A stretch of DNA of 64,000 bases from Planctomycetota bacterium (GTDB lineage: Bacteria; Planctomycetota; UBA1135; GCA-002686595): contig JACKHS010000001.1 in assembly GCA_020638875.1 (NCBI GenBank), positions 248,001-312,000 of the forward strand, in the 5' to 3' direction. Below are positions 27,327 through 35,694 of this stretch, in pieces. A program made the position numbers and the translations under genes. Every line of letters begins with the position of its first letter. Position 1 is the stretch's first letter. Below the pieces are notes generated by a model. The model was not told the origin of the DNA, did no database searches, and saw only the letters and a list, made by a program, of their open reading frames with translations.

Positions 27327-28055
27327 TCAGTCGAAGACCGCGGCGATCTCGTCGAGGTCGACGGTCTCCTTGGCCGAGCGCAGGTGGTAGTACACGAGCG
27401 TCGGGTAGGTGGACTGGAAGCCCTGCATGACGACGGTCATCAGGAGCTGCGGCACGATCAGCAACCACTCGGAGAGCGACGCGAGCAGGAAGGACAGGAA
27501 CGTCATCCCGACGGTGAGCGTCATGTTGATGACGAACAGCACCATGATGATGCCGAAGACCTCCCAGCGATAGCCGCGGGTGAGCTCCTGACTGCGACGC
27601 ATCGAGCCGACGACACCGGCGTCCTCGATCACCGCCGCGGGCACGGCGGCGGCCCAGATCACGGTGAAGAACATCGTGGCGATGCCGCACGTGAACACAC
27701 CGAGGAAGGCGCACAGGCCGATCAACAGCGAGAGCCCCAGCACCGGCAGCATGCGTCGCAGGCCCATCGACAGGCACTGGCCGAGGTCGGCGCGCTTGCC
27801 GCGGATGTGCTGGAACACGCCGTAGGTCAGCGCGGCCGCGAGGATCGGCGTCAGCACCAGGGTCAGACCCAGGCTCACGACCGTGAGCGACAGATCGCCG
27901 TCCGGCGACTCGAGGGTCCGCATGAGCGACAGGCCGTTCACGAACAGCACCGGCGACAGCAGCAACGCGCTCAGCACCGTGAAGGGCACGAAGTTCGCGA
28001 AGTAGGTCGCGAACGTCTGCTTCAGGATCACCCCGATGTCGACTCTGCCCCTCAT
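27327..28055 (-). CDS. Multi-span membrane protein, first gene of the MoxR operon
   Basis: This encodes 242 residues from ATG 28055. About five to six membrane helices are visible, including FVPFTVLSALLLSPVLFV, LTLVLTPILAAALTYGVF, VLGLSLLIGLCAFLGVFTCG and MFFTVIWAAAVPAAVIED. The motif VIEDAGVVGSMRRSQELTRG matches the 'E...v..al.rS..L..g..w' pattern of the DUF975/GPDPase membrane-domain superfamily. The gene heads seven closely spaced minus-strand genes running to 21174, so it is probably the operon's promoter-proximal gene. The 108 bases upstream (28056-28163) separate it from the DUF6807 gene on the same strand. Function is not established. Confidence 0.7.
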   Translation of the reverse strand: MRGRVDIGVILKQTFATYFANFVPFTVLSALLLSPVLFVNGLSLMRTLESPDGDLSLTVVSLGLTLVLTPILAAALTYGVFQHIRGKRADLGQCLSMGLRRMLPVLGLSLLIGLCAFLGVFTCGIATMFFTVIWAAAVPAAVIEDAGVVGSMRRSQELTRGYRWEVFGIIMVLFVINMTLTVGMTFLSFLLASLSEWLLIVPQLLMTVVMQGFQSTYPTLVYYHLRSAKETVDLDEIAAVFD

Positions 28056-28163
28056 GCGCGATCTCTCTCCTGCGGCTCCCGGTGCGGCTCGTCGCGCGAC
28101 GAGGCGGCGCCGCGCGAGCGGCGGGATCGTATGCGGCCGAGCGGGGTCCTGTCCAATGCGGGG

Positions 28164-29099
28164 TCAGCGCGGCGCGGCGCCGCTCCAGGCCCGCCAGCCG
28201 TCCTCGACGGCGTCGGCGGCCAGCGGGCCGCGGTGCAACAGCACGCGATAGCGCAGCCGCAGCGCCTCGCCGCGCGTCAGCGCGAGGTCCCCGCGCGGCG
28301 CGGCGGCGCCCTCGAACGCGCGCCGCCCGAAGGGGTTGGCCGCGACGAGGCCGTAGTCGCGCGCGTGCCACCACGTCGGGTGGCGCGGGTTCGTCGGGTG
28401 GTCGAGCAGCGCCACGCCGTACACCTCGCCGTCGACCTCGCCCTGGTAGTGCACCCAGCGCGCGCGGCGCCCCCACACGTCCTTCCCGGCGACGCCCTCC
28501 GAGTTCTCCGCGGTGCCGGTCGCCACCGCGCCGACGAGCCGCAGTTCGGGCCGCAGGCGCAGCGCGAAGGTGCCCTCCTTCGTGTCGCCGAAGGTCACGT
28601 CGACGAGCGCCTCGAGGAAGACGTCCACGTCGAGCCAGCGCGCGTCGCCGGCCTCCCCCACGTGCACCGCGCACACCTCGCGCAGGAGCGCCGCGCCGTC
28701 GGGTGCGATCCAGCGCGCCTCGTACGCCACGCCGTCGCCCGCGTGCGTCGGCCGCGGCGCGCCGACGAGCTCGATGCGCGCGTCGGGCGCGTGCCAGAAG
28801 TCGACGCCGTTCACGTCGCCGTGCGCGAGCCACAGCGAGGTGTGGTGCGGGTGGTCCTCGGCCTCGCCGGCGCGGCCGCGCGCGAGCGGGAACGCGCGCG
28901 TGAGCTCGACGCCGCCCGGCCCGCGCACGGGCCAGAGGCACGGCACGCGCACGTCCGCGCCGTAGCGCAACGTCGTCACTGGCGCGCCCTCGAGCGCGAG
29001 GTCGACGCCCTCCGCGACGGGCACGAGCGCGACCGTGGGCGCGGGCGGCGCCGCGCAGCCGGCCAGCAGCGCGACGAGCAGGCCTGCGCGGACGCTCAC
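28164..29099 (-). CDS. DUF6807 (PmoA-like) lipoprotein
   Basis: This 311-residue protein starts at GTG 29099, which overlaps the stop of the radical SAM gene upstream (GTGA). The N-terminus is a lipoprotein signal (LLVALLAGCAAPP). The core shows the hallmark DHPHHTSLWLAHGDVNGVDF followed by TFALRLRPELRL and GRRARWVHYQGEVDG. It ends with WWHARDYGLVAANPFG, all typical of planctomycetal PmoA-family (DUF6807) proteins. Their biochemical role is unknown. The spaced His residues of the DHPHH motif suggest metal or substrate binding. Confidence 0.85.
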   Translation of the reverse strand: MSVRAGLLVALLAGCAAPPAPTVALVPVAEGVDLALEGAPVTTLRYGADVRVPCLWPVRGPGGVELTRAFPLARGRAGEAEDHPHHTSLWLAHGDVNGVDFWHAPDARIELVGAPRPTHAGDGVAYEARWIAPDGAALLREVCAVHVGEAGDARWLDVDVFLEALVDVTFGDTKEGTFALRLRPELRLVGAVATGTAENSEGVAGKDVWGRRARWVHYQGEVDGEVYGVALLDHPTNPRHPTWWHARDYGLVAANPFGRRAFEGAAAPRGDLALTRGEALRLRYRVLLHRGPLAADAVEDGWRAWSGAAPR

Positions 29100-30589
29100 G
29101 GTCCCACCCGCGGCGAGGCGTCGTCGCTGCGCAGGCTCGACCCACCCAACGCCGCGCGCGCGAACTGCGCGACGTGCCGCACCGTCTCGCCGGGGTGGCG
29201 CACGAGGCGCTTGGCGAACTTGCGCGCGCGGTGGCGCACGAGGTCCAGGCTCGGGCGCGTGAAGAGCACGTTGACCTCGGTCTCGCGGCGCAGCTCGAGC
29301 AGGCGCTCGAGCGGCACGTGCGGCGTGTACCAGCGCGGCGTCTCGCCGTTGCCGTAGCGTCGGCGCTCGTCGCGCCAGCCCTCCGCGAACGAGTAGTCCG
29401 CCGGCAGCACGCCGGCCGCGACGGCCATCGGGTGCAGCGGCGTGCCGGGGTAGATCGAGAGGCCCACGTTCGCCTTGAGCTTGCTGACCTTCAGCGCGCG
29501 CGCCTCGCGGATCGAGCGGCGCAGGTCCTCCTCGGTCTCGTCGCCGATGCCCATCAGGTAGCTGCAGCGCACGGTCACGCCGGCCTCGTTGGCCCAGTCG
29601 ACGGCGCGGCGCACCTGCTCGACGGTGAAGCCCTTGTGCAGCCAGCGCAGCGTCTCGGGGTTCATCGACTCGGCGCCGAAGGTCACGACGCGGCAACCGG
29701 CCGAGCGCATGCGCTTCAGGAGGTCGAGCGTCAGGCAGTCGACACGCGTCGTCGCCAGCCACTCGAAGCGCAGCTTGCGCTCCTCGATCAGGTCGCACAG
29801 GCGCGCGATGCGCTTCTTGTTCAGCGTGAACGTGTCGTCCTGGAAGATCACGCCACGGAAGCCCCAGCGCCCGATCACCTCCTCCAGCTCGTCCACGATG
29901 TACTCGGGGCTGTGCAGGCGCGTCTCGCGCGAGAACCAGTCGCGCGTGCAGAACGTGCAACGCGCGGGGCAACCGCGCGAGGTGAGCAGCGTCGTGGCCG
30001 CGCGCATCGTCGAGGGCATGCGCGTGCCGTAGCGCGTCATCGGCAGGAGGTGCCGCGCGGGCTTGGGCAGCGCGTCGAGGTCGGGGATGTTGGGCCGCAC
30101 CGGCCCGCTCACCACGCCCTCGCCTCGTCGCGTCCACACGCCGGGCACCGCGCTCGCGTCGCCGCCGCGCGCGAGCACCTCGCATAGCTCGAGCAGCGCC
30201 TCGTCGCCCTCCCCCGCCACGACGTGATCGATCGCCTCGACGTGCGCGAGGGTGTCCTCGGGCACGGCCGAGACGTGCGGGCCGCCGGCGACGATCGGCA
30301 CGCTCGGCCCGAGCGTGTCGCGCACGAGCTGCGCGGTGCGGAAGGACTCGTAGCGCGTCGGCGAGTAGATGCTGAGGCCGACGACGTCGGGCTTCGCGCG
30401 ACGCAGCATCCGCGCGAACGCATCGGGCCGCGTGCCGAGCAGGAGCGCGTCGTGGATCTCCACCGCGTGCCCCGCGCGTTCGAGCAGCGCGGCGCAGTAG
30501 GCGAGCCCGAGCGGCGGCCGGAAGTTCTCCGCGTAGGCGAGCTCCTGGTGCATCCGCTCGACGAAGGGGTTGGCGAGCAGGACCTTCAT
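29096..30589 (-). CDS. B12-binding radical SAM protein
   Basis: This encodes 497 residues from ATG 30589, the start that gives the canonical N-terminus MKVLLANPFVERM. The cobalamin-binding domain spans about 1-150 (DVVGLSIYSPTRYESF, VPIVAGGPHVSAVPE, HVVAGEGDEALLEL). The radical SAM cluster motif is CPARCTFC (Cys207, Cys211, Cys214), followed by VIFQDDTFTLNKKR and VVTFGAESMNPETLRWL. This organisation matches the large B12 radical SAM group (BchE/HpnP-like in layout) acting on lipids, hopanoids or natural products. The neighbours give no clear substrate. The C-terminal helices are Arg-rich. Confidence 0.9.
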   Translation of the reverse strand: MKVLLANPFVERMHQELAYAENFRPPLGLAYCAALLERAGHAVEIHDALLLGTRPDAFARMLRRAKPDVVGLSIYSPTRYESFRTAQLVRDTLGPSVPIVAGGPHVSAVPEDTLAHVEAIDHVVAGEGDEALLELCEVLARGGDASAVPGVWTRRGEGVVSGPVRPNIPDLDALPKPARHLLPMTRYGTRMPSTMRAATTLLTSRGCPARCTFCTRDWFSRETRLHSPEYIVDELEEVIGRWGFRGVIFQDDTFTLNKKRIARLCDLIEERKLRFEWLATTRVDCLTLDLLKRMRSAGCRVVTFGAESMNPETLRWLHKGFTVEQVRRAVDWANEAGVTVRCSYLMGIGDETEEDLRRSIREARALKVSKLKANVGLSIYPGTPLHPMAVAAGVLPADYSFAEGWRDERRRYGNGETPRWYTPHVPLERLLELRRETEVNVLFTRPSLDLVRHRARKFAKRLVRHPGETVRHVAQFARAALGGSSLRSDDASPRVGP

Positions 30590-30749
30590 CGACGTGCCGA
30601 AGCTACTCGGGCCGCGAGCATCCCACAAGGCGCGCGACTCGGCCGAGGGCGGGCTCCGAAAGGGCGCGACGCGGCGCGTGCGGCAGGCGCGCGAGCCCGG
30701 CGCGCGCGGCGCACCGGGCTCGCTCCGCGTGCGCGCGAGGCCCACACCG

Positions 30750-31418
30750 TCACGCGAGCGCGACGTCCTCGCGCCGCGCGGCGAGCGCCGGTCCGGCGTC
30801 GAGGTGCGCGCGCGGGTCACGCGCGGCGTAGGCCACCGGCGCTTCGCGGTAGACGTACGTCACGCTGACTTGCGTGCGCGCGCCGGCCGTGTACTTCGTG
30901 CGCGCGGCGCCGCACTCGAGCGCGTCGAGCCCGAAGCCGAAGCACACGTCGAGCGCGACGGCGCCTCGGCCGGGCGCGCTCGTCCAGGCGTCCAGGTTCG
31001 AGTCGAAGCTGTACAGGAAGGTCTGCGTCCACGCGTCGCACAGGCCCTCGCAGCAGCCCGCGGGCACGACCATGTCGCGCACGCTGCCGCTGTGGCCGAG
31101 CCAGGCGAGCGCCACGCCGCCCTCGTCGCACAGCACGACGTCGTTGGAGAAGCACGCGTCGACGCACAACGAGTCGACGGTCGGGTTGTAGGCCAGGAGG
31201 TTGGAGCATCCCCGGCCCTCGAAGCGCAGCTCGACGCGGCGCAGCGGACCGAGCGCGGCGTCGTGCCGCGGCAGGTACACGCGCTGCACCTCGGGCACCG
31301 TCGTCGGGGTGCCCTCGCTGAACGAGGCGCGCGAGACGTGGCTGATCTGACCGGCCTGCGCTTGCGCGGCGATGCCGGCCAGCAAGCTGGCGAGGATCGC
31401 GAATCGGAACGGCTTCAT
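30750..31418 (-). CDS. Secreted protein, possibly choice-of-anchor E type
   Basis: This encodes 222 residues from ATG 31418, preceded by a strong Shine-Dalgarno-like GGAGGAGG. The signal peptide is FAILASLLAGIAAQAQA. The mature protein is beta-rich with six or more cysteines, for example in GRGCSNLL, SLCVDACFSN, PAGCCEGLCDAW and FGLDALECG. The opening VQRVYLPRHDAALGPLRRVEL and later VTYVYRE resemble choice-of-anchor E surface-protein domains, but no sorting tail was found. A disulfide-stabilised secreted or surface role is likely. Confidence 0.6.
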   Translation of the reverse strand: MKPFRFAILASLLAGIAAQAQAGQISHVSRASFSEGTPTTVPEVQRVYLPRHDAALGPLRRVELRFEGRGCSNLLAYNPTVDSLCVDACFSNDVVLCDEGGVALAWLGHSGSVRDMVVPAGCCEGLCDAWTQTFLYSFDSNLDAWTSAPGRGAVALDVCFGFGLDALECGAARTKYTAGARTQVSVTYVYREAPVAYAARDPRAHLDAGPALAARREDVALA

Positions 31419-31600
31419 GTCGGCCTCCTCCGGTGGCCGCCGTGACGACCGCAGCGCGATGGCGCCCGTCGCCGGGCGGGCAGGTGTCGCGGGGTCGGGG
31501 TGTCCCGTCCCCGTTCCTCCAGTAGTCCACGTGCGCGCCCCGCCGGGACTGGGCCCGAGGGCGAGTTCGGCTGCGCGCAACAGGGCATGCTCCGAACGGA

Positions 31601-31628
31601 GCGCGCGCCCGCGGCGGCGGGCGCGCGC
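31601..31628 (-). terminator. GC-rich hairpin downstream of the arylsulfotransferase-like gene
   Basis: A 12-bp perfect stem (gcgcgcgcccgc with gcgggcgcgcgc) flanks a 4-base loop just beyond the gene's stop at 31639. There is no T-run, so a rho-independent function is uncertain. The rest of the 220-base gap (31419-31638) shows nothing else recognisable. Confidence 0.4.
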
Positions 31629-31638
31629 GGCGTTCGCG

Positions 31639-33374
31639 CTACTCGCTCAGGTGCGCCAGGCCCGGGTAGTCGGGCGCGTAGCGCGACGCGCGGAACAGCG
31701 ACTTGCCGTCCATGCCGCCGGGTCCGCCCGGGCCGCCAGGCCCGCGACCGCCGGGACCGCGGCCGTCGCGCGGCGGACGCCCGCCGGGGGGCGGACCGAA
31801 GCCGGGCGGCGGACCGTCCTCGGGACCGCCCTCCGGCCGCGCGTCGTCGCCGTCCTCACCGCCAGGGCGGCGCGGCGCGGCGGCGGGCCGCCGGCGGGGC
31901 CTCCGGGAGGACCGCGGCGCCCGCCGCGCGGCCCGCCGGGACCTCCGGCCTCGCCGAAGACGTTCTTCCACTCCCACACCAGCGCGCCCTGCGGCGTGAC
32001 CTCGAACACGCGGCCGTCCGAGCCCGAGCAGATCAGCGTGTTGCCGTTGGGCTGGCGCTCGGCGCCGGAGATGAAGCCCGAGAAGAAGCTCTCGCGCTCG
32101 GGCGCCGCGTACTCCCACGTCGGCCGCCGCGGCCCGAAGGGCTCGCCCGCGTCCATCGCGTAGCGCCCCTGCGCGTCGACCGGCGGCGCGACCTCGAGCA
32201 CCGACGACCAGCTGCCCTCGGGGCGGTTCGCGCCGTTGTTGAAGATCGTGATGTGACCGGCGCCGGGGTACCCCGCGGGGATCCAGCGCGCGTCGTGCTG
32301 CTCGAAGAGCTGGCGGTGCTCGGCCAGGCCGCGGCCGTAGTTCTGCGGGTTGCCCCAGCGCCACAAGAGGTCGCCGCCCTTGCCCGAGCGCCCGCCGCGG
32401 TGGCTCGCCGCCTCGGCCGTCGTCGTCGAGTGGTCGATCACCCACACCTCGGAGAGGTGGCGCACCGAGAGCAGGATCTGGTCGAGCTCGGCGTCGTAGT
32501 CGATGCCGTTCGTGTGACAGAAGTCCTCACCGGCGCCGCCCGGGCCGCCGCCGCCGCGCGGCGCACGCTCCCCGCCCTGCGGCGTCTCCGGCGCGGCGGG
32601 CGCGTCGTCGCCCTCCTCGTCGGGCGCGTCGCCCGCGTAGCCCAGCGCGCGCAGGCGCTCGAGCTCGGCGCGCTGCTCGGCCTCGCTCTTCTGCTCGCTG
32701 TGGCGGTGCACGTTCAGGTCGACGAGCTCGGGGTGCTCGGCCACGACGCCGTAGTTGGCCTTGCCCTCGTCGAACTCCTGCACGAGGTGGTCCCACAGGT
32801 GCCACGCCCACACGACCTCGCCGCCGTCGGCGCCCACCGGCTTCACCTCGAAGACCGCGTCGGGCCACAGCACGTCGCCTTGCAGGAGCGCGGGGTCCAT
32901 GCCCGCGGCGAGGCACTGCTCGCGCGTCTTCAGCTCCCACGAGAGCAGCAGCACGTTGCCGTTCGGCAGCGGCGCGACGTCGTGGTGGTGCAGGTGCGCG
33001 TCGCTCGACCAGACGAAGTCCCACTCGAGCTCGCCGTCCCACGAGTAGCGCTGCACGCGCCCGCCCTCGCCGCCGCCGTGGAACACCGCGTTGCCGCCCT
33101 CGCGCGCGCAGCGCAGCAGGTCGCCGTCGGGCAGCAGGTAGGCCGAGTTGCCGGGGTCGTACTCGGTCTTCCAGCGGTGCACGACCTCGCCCGCGCCGTC
33201 GAGCAGGTAGGCGCTCTGGTCGCGCAGGGGCGAGATCAGCAGGTAGCCCGGCGAGGGCCCGTCGGCCGCGCGGCGCGCGGTGGCGGAGGTCGGGGTGGCG
33301 GAGGCGACGACGGGGCCGAGCTCGACGTCGCAACCGAGGCACAGCGCGGGGAGCAGGTAGAGGAGGGCTCGCAT
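31639..33374 (-). CDS. Arylsulfotransferase-like (ASST) lipoprotein, one frameshift near 31860-31885
   Basis: Translation from ATG 33374 begins with a lipobox (LLPALCLGC). It continues through beta-propeller repeats such as AYLLDGAGEVVHRWK, SAYLLPDGDLLRCA, HHHDVAPLPNGNVLLL, QILLSVRHLSEVWVIDHS and RQPNGNTLICSGSDG. This is the arylsulfotransferase/PQQ-like layout common in planctomycetes. Near 31860-31885, in a GC/Gly-Pro-rich stretch, reading shifts by one missing base. It then gives a Gly/Pro-rich linker (residues about 500-555) and a sensible end, SLFRASRYAPDYPGL, at 31639. The shift is therefore probably a sequence error. Genuine sulfuryl transfer is uncertain; many family members are only structural homologues. 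Confidence 0.78.
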
Positions 33375-33727
33375 GGGGACACCCTAGCGCGCGGGGTGAG
33401 GGGGTCGACGGGGGGCGGCGGGGCCTGTTGCCGCGCCCCCCACCTCCGTTGCGAGCGGGGAGCGCCTGGCGTGCGCGTGGCTCCGTCGGGCGCGCAGGGG
33501 CCGGACCGCGTCCGCGCCCGGCCGGCGACCCCGCGGGCGCCGGTGGGCGCCGCCTGCGCAGGGCCTGCCCGGGGTCGCGCGCGCGTCCACGGGCCCTCGC
33601 GACGCCCAGATATCCCCATAACTATCTACACCAGAACAGCTTACGCGAAGTCTCACCCCCGGAATCGGCGCCAAACCCGGGCGCTCCCGGAGCAACCCGG
33701 GCGGGGTCGCGGGGGTAGGATCCCCCC
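33375..33727. promoter_or_regulatory. Divergent intergenic region with AT-rich island at 33609-33648
   Basis: These 353 bases separate the divergent ASST-like and VWA genes and contain no plausible gene. Within otherwise extremely GC-rich DNA, positions 33609-33648 are markedly AT-rich (gatatccccataactatct). The location, about 80-120 bases before the VWA start, suggests a promoter or regulatory site. No convincing -35/-10 pair can be assigned. Confidence 0.35.
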
Positions 33728-35344
33728 ATGCCGCTCCGTCGCTCCTCCGCGCTGGCCCCGGTGCTGCTCCTCGGCCTCGCCGCCCCGCTGATCGGCATCC
33801 CGCGGCCGGCGCCCCCGGCGCGGACCGCCCCGGCGGCGGTCGAGCGGCTCGACGAGGCGCTGCGCCTCGTCCAGCGCTGGCTGCGCCTGCCGCCGGTCGG
33901 CGACCCGCAGGCGGTCGCGGAGGTCGCCCAGGCGCTGGCCGACCTCGACGTGGCCTGGGACGGGTGCAGCGACGGCCGGCGGGCCGAGGTGCGCGAGGCG
34001 CTGCTCGACTTCCTGGGTCGCGAGGTGCGCCAGCAGGGCATCGGGCTGGGGCTGGAGCGGGTCGCGCTCGCGCCGCCCGCGCAGGTGCAGGACGAGCGCG
34101 AGCTGCGCCAGCGGGTGACGGCGATCCTGCGCCGGCGGCGCGAGGAGCTGCGCGCGTGGCTGACGCGCGACGTGCTGGTGCGGGCCGACGCGCACCCGGT
34201 GGAGCGGCGCCTCGCGGCCTGCGAGGTGCTGCGCGGCGACGAGGCGCCGGAGGTGGTCCTGGCGCTGTTCACGGCGACGCGCGACCGCACGCCGGCGGTG
34301 CTCGACGCCGCGGTGGCCGCGCTGGCGGGGCGCGACGAGCCGGCGGTGCACGCGCGGCTGGTGGAGCTGCTCGAGCAGGCCGACGCGGGCGAGCTCGAGC
34401 TCTGGAGCGGCGCGGTGGAGGCCCACTTCCAGCGCGTGGACCTCGACGGCGCCGCCCCGGAGGGCGTCGAGCGGGTGCGCGGGTACGTCGCGGCGGCCCT
34501 GGCGGGCGACGACTGGCGGCGCGCGTCGCGCGGCGTGGCGATCTCGCGCTGCCTGCCGCACGAGGCGGCCTTCCCGACGCTGATCCGCGGCCTGGAGCTG
34601 TGGGTGGGGCGCGAGGCGGACGCGAACCAGCCCGTACGGCGCGTGCAGGGCGAGCTCGAGGCCGAGCTCGGGCGCCGCTCCGGGCGCAGCCTGGGCCCGC
34701 GCCCGGAGCGCTGGGCGGCGCTCTACGAGGCCTGGCAGCGCGGCGAGGTGCGCCTCGACAGCGGGCCGATCGCGGCCGACGCGGTGACGCGCGCCGGCTT
34801 CTTCGGGCTGCGGCCGGTGACCGACCGGGTGACCTTCGTGCTGGACTGCTCGGGCTCGATGGAGGCCGACTTCGGCACGCGGCGCGGGCACAGCCGCCTG
34901 GACGAGGCGGTGGAGCAGATGCAGGCCTTCCTCGAGCAGCTCGGGCCGCGCACGCGCTTCGACGTCGTGGCCTTCAACGACGGCGGGCAGCGCTGGAAGA
35001 GCCGGCTGCGCCCCGCCACGCCCGCCAACCTGCACAGCGCGTGCGCCTGGGTGCACACGCGCGGGCCGCGCGGCGGCACGGACCTGCGCGCGGGCGTGGC
35101 GCTCGCGATGCACCTCGAGGCCGACGGCGAGCTCGACCTCGAGCACCTGGAGACGGACACCGTGATCGTCCTGTGCGACGGCGCGACGAACTCCGGCGCG
35201 AGCTGGGTGCAGCCGCTGCTGCGGCGCGTGAATGGCGAGGCGCGACTCGTCTTCCACGCCGTGCAGATCGGCCTGGGCGGCGACGGGAGCCTCGAGTTGC
35301 TCGCGGAGGAATCGGGCGGCGAGTTCGTGCGCGTGGCGCCCTGA
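33728..35344 (+). CDS. VWA (von Willebrand factor A) domain protein
   Basis: This encodes 538 residues from ATG 33728 with a signal peptide (ALAPVLLLGLAAPLIGI). Residues about 35-350 are alpha-helical and HEAT/ARM-like (ERRLAACEVLRGDEAPEVV, VLDAAVAALAGRDEPAVHAR). The C-terminal VWA domain starts near 365, with the metal-ion-dependent adhesion site D-x-S-G-S at Asp373 to Ser377 (VLDCSGSM). It continues with a later threonine region (RGGTDLRAGV) and VLCDGATNSG. The combination suggests an exported protein-binding scaffold. No MoxR or BatA-type neighbour is adjacent, so the partner is unknown. Confidence 0.82.
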   Translation: MPLRRSSALAPVLLLGLAAPLIGIPRPAPPARTAPAAVERLDEALRLVQRWLRLPPVGDPQAVAEVAQALADLDVAWDGCSDGRRAEVREALLDFLGREVRQQGIGLGLERVALAPPAQVQDERELRQRVTAILRRRREELRAWLTRDVLVRADAHPVERRLAACEVLRGDEAPEVVLALFTATRDRTPAVLDAAVAALAGRDEPAVHARLVELLEQADAGELELWSGAVEAHFQRVDLDGAAPEGVERVRGYVAAALAGDDWRRASRGVAISRCLPHEAAFPTLIRGLELWVGREADANQPVRRVQGELEAELGRRSGRSLGPRPERWAALYEAWQRGEVRLDSGPIAADAVTRAGFFGLRPVTDRVTFVLDCSGSMEADFGTRRGHSRLDEAVEQMQAFLEQLGPRTRFDVVAFNDGGQRWKSRLRPATPANLHSACAWVHTRGPRGGTDLRAGVALAMHLEADGELDLEHLETDTVIVLCDGATNSGASWVQPLLRRVNGEARLVFHAVQIGLGGDGSLELLAEESGGEFVRVAP

Positions 35345-35497
35345 GCGAGCGCGGACGGTGGCGAGACCCTCACCCAACGCGGCGGGCGAGGGGCACGCGC
35401 GCCCGCGGCTCGGTCCAGGTGGGCGTCCCCCCCGGGCAGCCGGGCGAGCCGCATGGCCGCCGGAGATCGGAGCTCTGTTTCCGCAGAGCGCTCGAAG

Positions 35498-35522
35498 CGG
35501 CCCTCGGAGCCGAAGAGGGCCG
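35498..35522 (+). terminator. Candidate rho-independent terminator after the VWA gene
   Basis: An 8-bp stem (cggccctc/gagggccg) with a 9-base loop is followed by GAGTCTTTC. It lies about 155 bases after the VWA stop, inside the 350-base gap 35345-35694. That gap otherwise shows no gene and no clear regulatory signal. Confidence 0.4.
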
Positions 35523-35694
35523 AGTCTTTCCCGGGCAACTTCTCAGGGAATTCGCCCGAGTGCTCTCGCGCTGCGGGCGACCGGAGCTAGGCTTGAAGGA
35601 CCCGCGCGACGTGGCGACCTCTCGATCATGGCCCGCGGCGACCCCCGAACCCCGCGCGACCCCCACGCGACGGCTCCCGACTCCCCACTCGAAC

